NCBI GenBank assembly: GCA_905215205.1
Contig: CAJMPK010000050.1
Span: forward strand, 1-9,480
Length of the DNA stretch: 9,480 nucleotides
Origin: an uncultured bacterium
Lineage (GTDB): Bacteria > Actinomycetota > Coriobacteriia > Coriobacteriales > Coriobacteriaceae
Reading direction: 5' to 3'
The position numbers and the translations under genes are program-made. The notes under the pieces are model-generated. The model searched no databases, was not told where the DNA came from, and saw only the letters and a list, made by a program, of their open reading frames with translations. Of the stretch, positions 1-7,072 are shown in pieces (the stretch's first letter is position 1; each line of letters starts with the position of its first letter).

Positions 1-849
1 CATATCGGTTACGAGCATATCGGACAGCGAATTAACCAGGCCAAAAATCTTCGTGGCATCGAAGTTATTGAGAATCTGGTTGGCAAGGGCGCCAAGCACC
101 TGACGCTGGTGGCGCATGCGCGTGTAATCGCCGTCGGCATAGGTGTAGCGGCAGCGGGCATAGGTAAGGGCGGTGGCACCGTCCATATGCTGCTGGCCAG
201 CGGTAATCTTAATATCCAGGTGCTCGGGGTCGTCAACATCATCGGTTGCGTTAATGTCGATACCGCCAACCGAATCAATCAGTGCCTGCATACCGTCGAA
301 GCTGACCTCGGCATAGTGGGAAATCTGAACACCGCACAGCTCGTTGACCGCCTCGACCATGGCCTCGGCGCCGCCAACGGTATGGCAGGCGTTGATCTTC
401 ATGGTCTCGCCCTTGTACTCGACCTTGGTGTCGCGCGGAACGGAAATGAGCGTCGCCTGCTTTTGCGTGGGGTCGATGCGTGCCAGGATAATCGAGTCGG
501 CACGATACGTATCCTCGCCCGGACGGCCGTCGGTGCCAAGAAGCAGCACGTAGAACGGATCCTTTGCCTCATCGGTGTCAACCAGAACCCGACGCAGATT
601 GTCGGTAATGACATTAGAATCGCCGAGCTTGCCCATAATGGTGGCAAACCACAGGCCGGCAGCGGTAGTGGCACTCAGCAGCACGCCAAGCACGACAATG
701 AGCGCGACGTGACGAATCGTGTGGCTACGACGACGTTGACGAGCGCGCTCGGAATAGCGAGCCACGTTATCGCGACTGTAGATCTTGGCCTGCGCACCAG
801 TTGAGGGTCTTCGGGTGCTAGTATCCGCGAGGGGCTTTTTATTAAACAT
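1..849 (-). CDS. LytR-CpsA-Psr (LCP) family cell-wall glycopolymer transferase, C-terminus cut by window edge
   Basis: 283 residues are visible from the ATG at 847-849; the frame is still open at base 1, so the C terminus is missing. Residues 1-46 are a basic cytoplasmic tail, 47-69 one membrane helix, and the rest is extracytoplasmic. LCP signatures appear in order: LLLGTDGRPG at 102-111, RAD with R116/D118, SVPRDT at 136-141, KINA at 151-154 followed by a GG, then the YARCR and DYTRMRHQRQ block at 230-250. The conserved Arg/Asp residues bind the lipid pyrophosphate in this family. Known members move wall teichoic acid or other glycopolymers from a lipid carrier onto peptidoglycan. The gene starts 12 nt after the murA stop with a weak AGG ribosome site, so it is probably cotranscribed with murA. 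Three extracytoplasmic cysteines (C155, C172, C233) are notable. The family is clear; the polymer it transfers cannot be told. Confidence 0.93.
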   Translation of the reverse strand, partial: MFNKKPLADTSTRRPSTGAQAKIYSRDNVARYSERARQRRRSHTIRHVALIVVLGVLLSATTAAGLWFATIMGKLGDSNVITDNLRRVLVDTDEAKDPFYVLLLGTDGRPGEDTYRADSIILARIDPTQKQATLISVPRDTKVEYKGETMKINACHTVGGAEAMVEAVNELCGVQISHYAEVSFDGMQALIDSVGGIDINATDDVDDPEHLDIKITAGQQHMDGATALTYARCRYTYADGDYTRMRHQRQVLGALANQILNNFDATKIFGLVNSLSDMLVTDM

Positions 850-861
850 AGGCAACCTGTA

Positions 862-2145
862 TTAGTAGATGACGGGATCGGGGACGGTAGCATGCTCGAC
901 ATGCGCGCCGAGCGCCTGCAGCTTTTCGACAAACTGCTCGTAGCCGCGCTTGATGTGATGAATGGCCGAAACCTCGGTCGTCCCGTCGGCGATCAAGCCC
1001 GCTACGACGAGGGCCGCTCCGCCACGCAGATCGGGCGAGGTAACCTGTGCACCCGAGAAGCCCTTGACGCCATGAATCATGGCATGATGGCTCTCGATAC
1101 GAATGTCGGCACCCATGCGCACCAGCTCAGAGGCAAACATAAAGCGATTCTCGAAGATGTTCTCGGTAATAACGGAACTGCCGTCGGCAAGGGCGGAGAG
1201 TACCATAATCTGCGCCTGCATGTCCGTCGGGAAGCCGGGGAACGGAAGCGTCTGGATGTCGACCGGCTTGATACGCTCGGCACGGTTCACATGGACACCA
1301 TCCTCGACGCGCTCGCAATCGATACCCATGAGCTCCATCTTCTTGAGCACCATGCCCAAGTGAATGGGGCAAAAGCCCGTGACATCGACACCGCGATCGT
1401 CGGCCATCAACGCACCGGCAACGATAAAGGTACCGGCCTCGATGCGGTCGCCTACTACGCGATGGGTAACAGGATGGAGCTCTTCCACGCCTTCGATAGT
1501 CACGACGGGCGTGCCGGCGCCAACAATCTTGGCGCCCATCTCGTTGAGCATGTTGGCGAGATCGACAATCTCGGGCTCGCGGGCGGCATTGTCGATAACC
1601 GTGGTGCCCTGTGCGCGCACAGAGGCCATGATGAGGTTCTCGGTCGCACCGACGCTGGCGAACTCGAGCGTGACGGTGGTACCGCGCAGGCCTTGGGGCG
1701 CATTGGCGTTGATGTAACCGTGGGCGGTATCAAACTCAACGCCCAGGGCCTCGAGACCCAGAATGTGCATATCGATCTTGCGAGCACCCAGGTTGCAGCC
1801 GCCCGGCATGGCAATCTTGGCGCGATGGAAGCGGCCCAGCAGGGGTCCCATGACGGCGGTGGAAGCACGCATCTTGGCAACGAGCTCGTAGGGGGCCTCC
1901 CAAGAATCGACCTGAGAGGTATCAATCTCGAGCGTGTGCTCGTCGAGAACATCGATCGTAGCGCCCATGCCCTTGAGCACCTTGCCCATCACGTGAACAT
2001 CGGAAATATCGGGCACGTTCTGAAGCGTTGTCTTGCCCGGCGCCAGAAGCGTTGCAGCCATGAGTTTGAGTGCGGAATTCTTTGCACCCGAGACGGGCAC
2101 GGAGCCTCCGATGGCGTGGCCACCCTCAACGCGGATAATATCCAA
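862..2145 (-). CDS. murA: UDP-N-acetylglucosamine 1-carboxyvinyltransferase (MurA)
   Basis: 427 residues, the usual length (E. coli 419). The enzyme transfers enolpyruvate from PEP to UDP-GlcNAc, the first committed step of peptidoglycan synthesis, in the cytoplasm. The N terminus has SGAKNSAL with K22 and N23. The catalytic loop reads PGGCNLGAR with C117, equivalent to E. coli Cys115, so fosfomycin can in principle alkylate it, unlike enzymes with Asp there. The FPTDMQAQ segment carries the catalytic Asp, and LRGGAALVVAGLIADGTTEV matches the C-terminal Arg region. The start is TTG at 2143-2145: an in-frame TAG lies two codons upstream, the next Met is residue 29, and AAAGGG sits 6 nt before the TTG. 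A rho-independent terminator lies immediately upstream, so the gene needs read-through from the atp operon or its own promoter; I saw no strong one. The LCP gene follows after 12 nt. Confidence 0.97.
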   Translation of the reverse strand: MDIIRVEGGHAIGGSVPVSGAKNSALKLMAATLLAPGKTTLQNVPDISDVHVMGKVLKGMGATIDVLDEHTLEIDTSQVDSWEAPYELVAKMRASTAVMGPLLGRFHRAKIAMPGGCNLGARKIDMHILGLEALGVEFDTAHGYINANAPQGLRGTTVTLEFASVGATENLIMASVRAQGTTVIDNAAREPEIVDLANMLNEMGAKIVGAGTPVVTIEGVEELHPVTHRVVGDRIEAGTFIVAGALMADDRGVDVTGFCPIHLGMVLKKMELMGIDCERVEDGVHVNRAERIKPVDIQTLPFPGFPTDMQAQIMVLSALADGSSVITENIFENRFMFASELVRMGADIRIESHHAMIHGVKGFSGAQVTSPDLRGGAALVVAGLIADGTTEVSAIHHIKRGYEQFVEKLQALGAHVEHATVPDPVIY

Positions 2146-2151
2146 GGTCTA

Positions 2152-2158
2152 CCCTTTC
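2152..2158 (-). promoter_or_regulatory. Ribosome binding site that supports the murA TTG start
   Basis: The minus strand reads GAAAGGG, six bases before the TTG at 2143-2145. It directly follows the five-T tail of the atp-operon terminator. With the in-frame TAG just upstream, this fixes TTG as the only sensible start for murA. Confidence 0.7.
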
Positions 2159-2197
2159 AAAAAGCATGCCCGGGGTGGCTGGGCCATCCCGGGCATG
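2159..2197 (-). terminator. Rho-independent terminator of the atp operon
   Basis: On the minus strand a perfect 10-bp GC-rich arm (CATGCCCGGG, 2188-2197) pairs with CCCGGGCATG (2165-2174). Inside, after one A-C mismatch, TGGC pairs with GCCA around a three-base CCA loop. The stem is followed by C and then five T (2163-2159). It lies 36 nt past the atpC stop, as expected for the end of the operon. It is unusual in abutting the murA ribosome site, so read-through transcripts would carry the hairpin just before murA. Confidence 0.85.
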
Positions 2198-2233
2198 ATG
2201 TGTTCGCAAATGGTCGAACGCTAAATCGTTTGA

Positions 2234-2626
2234 CTATTGGGCAAGCTTGAGCTTACACCATGCGATTTCATTATAGAGGTAGGCGCGGCGTGCATCATCC
2301 TCCGACAAATTACCCAGCTTCTCTTCAAAACCTTGAATATCAGCTTTAACCTTGTCGGCGTCGACGGTCGCCAAATCGCAAGCGCGCTCGGCGAGAACGG
2401 TCACGACATCGTCCGCAACCTGGGCATAGCCGCCGGCCACGGCAAACGTGTGGTCGACAGTGCCCATGGCCTTATCGGAAACGCGAACGTAACCGCGGTC
2501 GATCGTGCAGATCTCGCTGGAGTGAGCAGGCAGGACGCCAAACTCGCCATCCGTAGACGGAATCGACACAAACGCAGCGTCACCCTCATAGGCGAGGCTC
2601 ACGGGGCACACGATGCGGATACGCAT
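2234..2626 (-). CDS. atpC: F1Fo ATP synthase subunit epsilon
   Basis: 130 residues (E. coli 139). Epsilon sits on the gamma stalk of F1, helps couple rotation, and can inhibit ATP hydrolysis through its C-terminal helices. Residues 1-85 form the beta-sandwich domain with family segments GEFGVLPAHSSEI at 28-40 and FAVAGGYAQV at 61-70. Residues 90-130 are the helical domain. The ATP-binding motif described for Bacillus-type epsilon (I/L-D-x-x-R-A) reads VDADKV at 88-93, so Arg and Ala are replaced, and the tail IAWCKLKLAQ is atypical. The ATG at 2624-2626 lies 3 nt after the atpD stop. A strong GGAGGAG ribosome site is embedded in the atpD 3' end. This is the last gene before the operon terminator. 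Confidence 0.95.
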   Translation of the reverse strand: MRIRIVCPVSLAYEGDAAFVSIPSTDGEFGVLPAHSSEICTIDRGYVRVSDKAMGTVDHTFAVAGGYAQVADDVVTVLAERACDLATVDADKVKADIQGFEEKLGNLSEDDARRAYLYNEIAWCKLKLAQ

Positions 2627-2629
2627 AAC

Positions 2630-4084
2630 CTACTTCTCCTCCATCTTGCGGGCACGCTCACGCACGTCCTCAATCGTGGAGGCATAGCGGAATGCCTGCT
2701 CAGGCAGGTCATCGGCCTTGCCGTCGACAATCTCGGCGAAAGAGCGGACGGTATCCTCGACGCGGACGTAGACACCGGGGTTGCCGGTGAACTTCTCGGC
2801 GACGTGGAAGGACTGCGAGAGGAACTGCTGAATCTTACGGGCACGGTTGACCGTAAGGCGCTGCTCCTCGGACAGCTCGTCCATACCCAGAATGGCGATG
2901 ATGTCCTGAAGGTCGGAGTACTCCTGCAGGAGCTCCTGGACCTTGACGGCGACACGGTAGTGCTCCTCGCCGACGATCGAGGGATCGAGAGCGTCGGAAG
3001 AAGACGCAAGCGGGTCGATAGCCGGGAACAGGCCGAGCGACGAAATGCTACGCGAAAGAACCGTGGTGGCGTCGAGGTGCGTAAACGTCGTGGCAGGCGC
3101 CGGGTCGGTCAGGTCGTCTGCGGGGACGTAGACAGCCTGGACGGAGGTAATGGAGCCCGTCTTGGTCGAGGTAATGCGCTCCTGGAGGTCGCCCATCTCG
3201 GTTGCCAGCGTGGGCTGGTAACCAACGGCGGACGGCATACGGCCCAGCAGTGCGGAAACCTCGGAACCTGCCTGGGAGAAGCGGAAGATGTTGTCGATGA
3301 ACAGCAGAACGTCCTGGCCACGATCACGGAAATACTCAGCGGTGGTAAGGCCGGCCAGACCGATGCGCAGACGCGCTCCGGGCGGCTCGTTCATCTGACC
3401 ATAGACCAAGCAAGTCTTGTCGATAACGCCAGACTCGCTCATCTCGAGGAACAGGTCGGTGCCCTCGCGGGTACGCTCGCCGACGCCGGTGAACACCGAG
3501 GTGCCACCGTGCTCCTGGGCGAGGTTGTTGATGAGCTCCTGAATCAGAACGGTCTTGCCGACGCCGGCGCCGCCAAACAGACCTGTCTTGCCGCCACGGA
3601 TGTAGGGCTCGAGCAGGTCGACGGCCTTGATGCCGGTCTCGAAGATCTCGGTCTTGGTGGTGAGCTCGTCAAAGCGGGGCGCTGCATGGTGGATGGGGTA
3701 GAACTCCTCCACCTCGGGCATGGGCTTACCGTCGACGGGCTTACCCATGACGTTCCAAATGCGGCCGAGCGTCTTGGGACCAACGGGCATCTTCATGGGC
3801 TCACCGGTATCGGTGGCGATGAGGCCGCGCTGCAGGCCGTCGGTCGAGGACATGGCGACCGTGCGGACGACGCCGCCCGGAAGCTGGCTCTCGACCTCGA
3901 GGATCGTGCTCAGATGACCGATCGGGGTCTCGGCCTCGACCGTGAGCGCATTGTAGATCGGGGGCACCGCGCCGTCAAACTTAACGTCGACGACAGGGCC
4001 GATGATTCGTACGATGCGACCATCACCGGCAGTCGTCTTCTTGGTGGCTTCCTCGACCGCAAGCTTTACGGTGTTATTAGCCAT
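2630..4084 (-). CDS. atpD: F1Fo ATP synthase subunit beta (catalytic)
   Basis: 484 residues, about 20 longer at the N terminus than E. coli beta (460). It is the catalytic subunit, three per F1. The P-loop GGAGVGKT is at 171-178 (K177), GERTREG at 202-208 carries the catalytic Glu (E. coli E181), Walker B is LLFIDNIFRFSQAG at 260-273, and PSAVGYQPTLATEMG at 284-298 is the family signature. The DELSEED lever reads DELSEEQ at 402-408, with Gln for the final Asp. The ATG at 4082-4084 overlaps the atpG TAA by one base (TAATG). GGAGG stands 7 nt upstream, favouring coupled, efficient translation. The first residues (MANNTVKLAVEEATKK) before GRIVRIIGPVVDV are family-variable. Identification is certain. 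Confidence 0.99.
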   Translation of the reverse strand: MANNTVKLAVEEATKKTTAGDGRIVRIIGPVVDVKFDGAVPPIYNALTVEAETPIGHLSTILEVESQLPGGVVRTVAMSSTDGLQRGLIATDTGEPMKMPVGPKTLGRIWNVMGKPVDGKPMPEVEEFYPIHHAAPRFDELTTKTEIFETGIKAVDLLEPYIRGGKTGLFGGAGVGKTVLIQELINNLAQEHGGTSVFTGVGERTREGTDLFLEMSESGVIDKTCLVYGQMNEPPGARLRIGLAGLTTAEYFRDRGQDVLLFIDNIFRFSQAGSEVSALLGRMPSAVGYQPTLATEMGDLQERITSTKTGSITSVQAVYVPADDLTDPAPATTFTHLDATTVLSRSISSLGLFPAIDPLASSSDALDPSIVGEEHYRVAVKVQELLQEYSDLQDIIAILGMDELSEEQRLTVNRARKIQQFLSQSFHVAEKFTGNPGVYVRVEDTVRSFAEIVDGKADDLPEQAFRYASTIEDVRERARKMEEK

Positions 4085-4992
4085 TACTGTTCCTCCAATG
4101 CTGAGGCTCCGCCGACGATCTCGTTAATCTCGGTCGTGATCGAAGCCTGGCGCACGCGACTATACGTGCGGGTAAGGGTCGAGATGATCGCGGTGGCGTT
4201 TTCCGTCGCGGAGTGCATGGCCTTGCGGCGTGCACCCTGCTCGGCAGCCGCCGAATCGATCAGGGCCTGGTAGATGACCGTCAGGATATAAGACGGCACA
4301 AGCTTGCCGAGAACATGCTCGGGAGAGGGCACGAACTCGAACGTGGACGAGATGCGCTTAGGGGCGTCGGTCTCGTTCTTACGCGGACCGTGGGCCATAG
4401 CGATCATCTCGGGGTCGAGCGGCAACAGATGCTCGACGCGAAGCTCCTGATCCACGCGGTTCTTGGCGTGGTGGTAGACAAGCTCGACACGGTCAAGCTC
4501 ACCGGCACGATACGCATCGCAGATATGAGAGGAGATCATGCGGGCCTGATTGAAATCGGGCTCAGAGGAGTTGCCCTCAAAGTGCATGACGACGTTTGCG
4601 CGGTCACGGAAATACGTGGCCGGTTTGCGCCCACACGCGATGATCTCGCACTCGATGCCGTCGTTCGCCCAAGAAGCGGCGAGCTTTTCGGCCGTGCGCT
4701 CCACCGTCGTATTGAAACCGCCGGCAAGGCCGCGGTCCGAGGCAATAACGACAATCAGGCCATGCTTGACGCTCTCATGCTTCTGCAGCATAGGATCGGT
4801 GCCCGAACAGGAGGCGTCGCCGGCGACCGTCAACATGACGTCGGTCAGCGCCTCCTTATAGGGCTCGGCCTGCTTGGAGCGATCGAGGGCACGACGGATC
4901 TTGGCCGTAGAGACCATCTCCATCGTGCGCGTGATCTGCTTGGTCGTGGTAACCGAGGAGATTCGCTTCTTAATGTCGCGAAGGTTGGCCAT
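4084..4992 (-). CDS. atpG: F1Fo ATP synthase subunit gamma (rotor shaft)
   Basis: 302 residues (E. coli 287). Gamma is the central rotor shaft of F1, one per complex. The N-terminal helix has MANLRDIKKRISSV and MEMVSTAKIRRA (residues 1-35). The C-terminal helix has ARRKAMHSATENA, followed by RVRQASITTEINEIVGGA at 279-296, the strongest family signature. The globular middle includes ASDRGLAGGFN at 84-94. Four cysteines (C62, C115, C120, C158) occur, but no chloroplast-type regulatory Cys loop is evident. The ATG at 4990-4992 starts 5 nt after the atpA stop. Its ribosome site, GAGGAG inside the atpA end, lies 11 nt away, which is longer than for alpha and beta and fits the lower copy need. The stop overlaps the atpD start by one base. 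Confidence 0.98.
   Translation of the reverse strand: MANLRDIKKRISSVTTTKQITRTMEMVSTAKIRRALDRSKQAEPYKEALTDVMLTVAGDASCSGTDPMLQKHESVKHGLIVVIASDRGLAGGFNTTVERTAEKLAASWANDGIECEIIACGRKPATYFRDRANVVMHFEGNSSEPDFNQARMISSHICDAYRAGELDRVELVYHHAKNRVDQELRVEHLLPLDPEMIAMAHGPRKNETDAPKRISSTFEFVPSPEHVLGKLVPSYILTVIYQALIDSAAAEQGARRKAMHSATENATAIISTLTRTYSRVRQASITTEINEIVGGASALEEQ
4091..4096 (-). promoter_or_regulatory. Strong Shine-Dalgarno site for atpD in a TAATG overlap
   Basis: The minus strand reads GGAGGA with GGAGG seven bases before the atpD ATG. The atpG stop and atpD start share one base (TAATG at 4082-4086). This combination allows both reinitiation and fresh initiation on beta, which is needed three times per complex. 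Confidence 0.75.
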
Positions 4993-4997
4993 GGGGC

Positions 4998-6596
4998 TTA
5001 GTTCTCCTCTGATCCAGAAACATCCGAATGGTGCTTGGCCATGAACTGCTGCTTGAAGTCGCCGATGACGCGCAAGAGCTCAGCCTTGGTGTCATCATCG
5101 ATCTTCTTGGCGCGAACCTTGTCGAGCAGCGAGCCAAAGCCATTGTCCATGTACTCGATGAGCTCGGCACGGAAAGGCAGCACGTCGGCAATCTCCAGGT
5201 CATCCAGGAAGCCCTCGTTGCCAGCGAACAGCGTAACGATCTGCTCGCCAACCTCAAACGGCTTGTAGCGCGGCTGCTTCAGGAGCTCGGTCATGCGGGC
5301 ACCATGGGTCAGCTGCTTCTGAGTAGCCTCGTCGAGGTCGGAGCCGAACTGCGTAAAGCCGGCGAGCTCCTGGTACGAAGCGAGGTCCAGACGGAGGTTA
5401 CCGGCGACCTGCTTCATAGCCTTGGTCTGCGCGTCGCCACCAACGCGGGACACGGAAATGCCCACGTCGACTGCCGGGCGCTGACCCTGGAAGAAGAGCT
5501 CGGACTGCAGATAGATCTGACCATCGGTAATGGAAATGACGTTGGTCGGAATGTAGGCCGAGACGTCGCCGTCCTGGGTCTCGATGATCGGCAGAGCCGT
5601 CATGGAGCCGTAACCGTTCTTCTTGGACATCTTGACGGCACGCTCGAGCAGACGAGAGTGCAGGTAGAAGATGTCACCAGGATAGGCCTCGCGTCCGGGC
5701 GGACGATGCAGCGTCAGCGACATCTGACGGTAGGCCACGGCCTGCTTGGACAGGTCGTCGTAGATGACGAGCACGTGGCCGCCGGGGTTGGTCTCGCTGG
5801 CGGGCTTGCCGTCCTCGCCGTTGTACATGAAGAACTCGCCGATAGCGGCACCGGCCATAGGCGCGATGTACTGCATAGGGGCGGAATCGGCAGCGGTTGC
5901 CGAAACGATGATGGTGTAGTCGAGCGCACCGTGCTGAGCGAGGGTCTCGCGGATGTTGGCAACCGTGGAGGCCTTCTGGCCGATGGCGACATAGATGCAG
6001 ACCATGCCCTTGCCGCGTTGATTAAGGATAGCGTCGATGGCAATGGCGGTCTTACCGGTCTTACGGTCGCCGATGATGAGCTCACGCTGACCACGGCCGA
6101 TAGGCACCATGGAGTCGATGGCCAACAGACCGGTCTGAACCGGCTCGCACACCGGGGTACGGTCGATAACGCCGGGGGCCTTGAACTCGATGGGGCGACG
6201 GTGCGTGGCGACGATGTCGCCCAGGCCGTCGATGGGCTGGCCGAGCGGATTGACGACGCGGCCGAGCATGGCGCGGCTCACAGGGATATCCATAATGCGG
6301 CCAGTGGTGCGGCACTCGTCGCCTTCCTTGATGGAGTCGACGGCACCGAACAGAACGGCGCCGACCTCGTCACGGTCAAGGTTCTGGGCAAGGCCGAAGA
6401 CGGTCTCACCGGTATCGGAGCTCTTGAACTCCAGAAGCTCGCCTGCCATGGCGCTCTTGAGGCCGGAGACGCGCGCGATGCCGTCGCCTACCTCGTCGAC
6501 CGTTGAAACCTCATGCGTATCGACCGTCGCGGAGAGGCTCGTGAGCTGCTCCTGCAGTTTCTTGGCGATATCCTGGGCATTGAGGGTTTCGGACAT
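4998..6596 (-). CDS. atpA: F1Fo ATP synthase subunit alpha
   Basis: 532 residues (E. coli 513). Alpha alternates with beta in F1, binds non-catalytic nucleotide, and supplies the arginine finger to the catalytic site. The P-loop GDRKTGKT is at 176-183. Walker B is HVLVIYDDLSK at 274-284. PPGREAYPGDIFYLHSRLLERA at 299-320 and ISVSRVGGDAQ at 380-390 follow, with arginine finger R384 (E. coli R376). An insertion of roughly 12 residues (EDGKPASETNPG, 261-272) lies between the MYNG segment and Walker B, where E. coli and mycobacterial alpha are shorter. The N-terminal residues 1-25 match the delta-binding helix (MSETLNAQDIAKKLQEQL). The ATG at 6594-6596 overlaps the atpH TAA by one base, and GGAGGTGA lies just upstream. 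Confidence 0.99.
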   Translation of the reverse strand: MSETLNAQDIAKKLQEQLTSLSATVDTHEVSTVDEVGDGIARVSGLKSAMAGELLEFKSSDTGETVFGLAQNLDRDEVGAVLFGAVDSIKEGDECRTTGRIMDIPVSRAMLGRVVNPLGQPIDGLGDIVATHRRPIEFKAPGVIDRTPVCEPVQTGLLAIDSMVPIGRGQRELIIGDRKTGKTAIAIDAILNQRGKGMVCIYVAIGQKASTVANIRETLAQHGALDYTIIVSATAADSAPMQYIAPMAGAAIGEFFMYNGEDGKPASETNPGGHVLVIYDDLSKQAVAYRQMSLTLHRPPGREAYPGDIFYLHSRLLERAVKMSKKNGYGSMTALPIIETQDGDVSAYIPTNVISITDGQIYLQSELFFQGQRPAVDVGISVSRVGGDAQTKAMKQVAGNLRLDLASYQELAGFTQFGSDLDEATQKQLTHGARMTELLKQPRYKPFEVGEQIVTLFAGNEGFLDDLEIADVLPFRAELIEYMDNGFGSLLDKVRAKKIDDDTKAELLRVIGDFKQQFMAKHHSDVSGSEEN

Positions 6597-7072
6597 TAGG
6601 CTTCACCTCCGTACGAATTAGCAGAGTTTGCGAGGGTCTCCTGCGCGATGCGCAGCTGCGTCTTGACGGAAATGTCACGACGCTCGCCGCGGGCCTCGAG
6701 CACCAGGCCGCCCACGATAGACGGGTCGACCTGCTCGATAAGGAATACCTTGCGGCCGAAGTCCTGCTCGCATTTCTTAGTGATGGTTTGACGCAGCTCG
6801 TCGTCGAGCGGGATCGCCGTGGTGACGGTCACGCCCACTACATCCTCGTCTTCCTCGGCAACATACTTAAAGGCAGCTGCCACCTTGGGAAGAAGGTCGA
6901 GCTGGTCGCGCTTGGACATGGTGTCGAGCACAGCGATGATCTCGGGGCTGGCGCTAGCCAAGCGCTCGATCATCTCGAGGTCCTCGAACACATGGTTCTC
7001 GGCCTTAGCGGCTTCCAGAAGGGAGCGCGCGTAGGTCTCGAGCACCTTGTCCTGATAGCGGCTAGTCGGCAT
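6596..7072 (-). CDS. atpH: F1Fo ATP synthase subunit delta
   Basis: 158 residues, somewhat shorter than the E. coli protein (177). Delta joins the top of F1 to the peripheral b stalk. The N-terminal helical domain begins YQDKVLETYARSLLEAA (6-22). The C-terminal signature DPSIVGGLVLEARGERRDISVKTQL (116-140) matches the family's D-x-S-I-x-G-G pattern. It is a separate gene, unlike the b-delta fusion of mycobacteria. The ATG at 7070-7072 lies inside the atpF 3' end, an 11-nt overlap that suggests coupled translation; the ribosome site (AGG, about 8 nt upstream) is weak. The stop shares one base with the atpA start. The identification is firm from sequence and position. Confidence 0.96.
   Translation of the reverse strand: MPTSRYQDKVLETYARSLLEAAKAENHVFEDLEMIERLASASPEIIAVLDTMSKRDQLDLLPKVAAAFKYVAEEDEDVVGVTVTTAIPLDDELRQTITKKCEQDFGRKVFLIEQVDPSIVGGLVLEARGERRDISVKTQLRIAQETLANSANSYGGEA
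6603..6610 (-). promoter_or_regulatory. Near-perfect Shine-Dalgarno site for atpA
   Basis: The minus strand reads GGAGGTGA, an eight-base match to the 16S 3' end, six bases before the ATG. It lies inside the last codons of atpH, and the stop and start share one base (TAATG at 6594-6598). Confidence 0.8.

Noticed and set aside
109..804. 231-residue plus-strand frame opposite the LCP gene
   Set aside because: The minus strand carries clear LCP motifs through the whole stretch; the plus-strand product has no recognisable features.
2202..2219. GTTCG-N8-CGAAC inverted repeat as a possible LexA (SOS) box
   Set aside because: The Gram-positive LexA box is CGAAC-N4-GTTCG; here the half-sites are in the opposite order and the spacer is 8. 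It is more likely a weak hairpin or chance.
892..2250. 452-residue plus-strand open frame opposite murA
   Set aside because: Antisense shadow; murA on the other strand is full length with all catalytic residues.
2237..4273. 678-residue plus-strand open frame opposite atpC, atpD and the end of atpG
   Set aside because: It is exactly antisense to three certain genes, its protein is rich in Gly/Asp/Val/Leu/Arg with no recognisable domain, and such frames arise from GC-rich codon bias.
5028..6506. 492-residue plus-strand open frame opposite atpA
   Set aside because: Antisense shadow of a conserved gene; low-complexity composition, no domain and no clear ribosome site.
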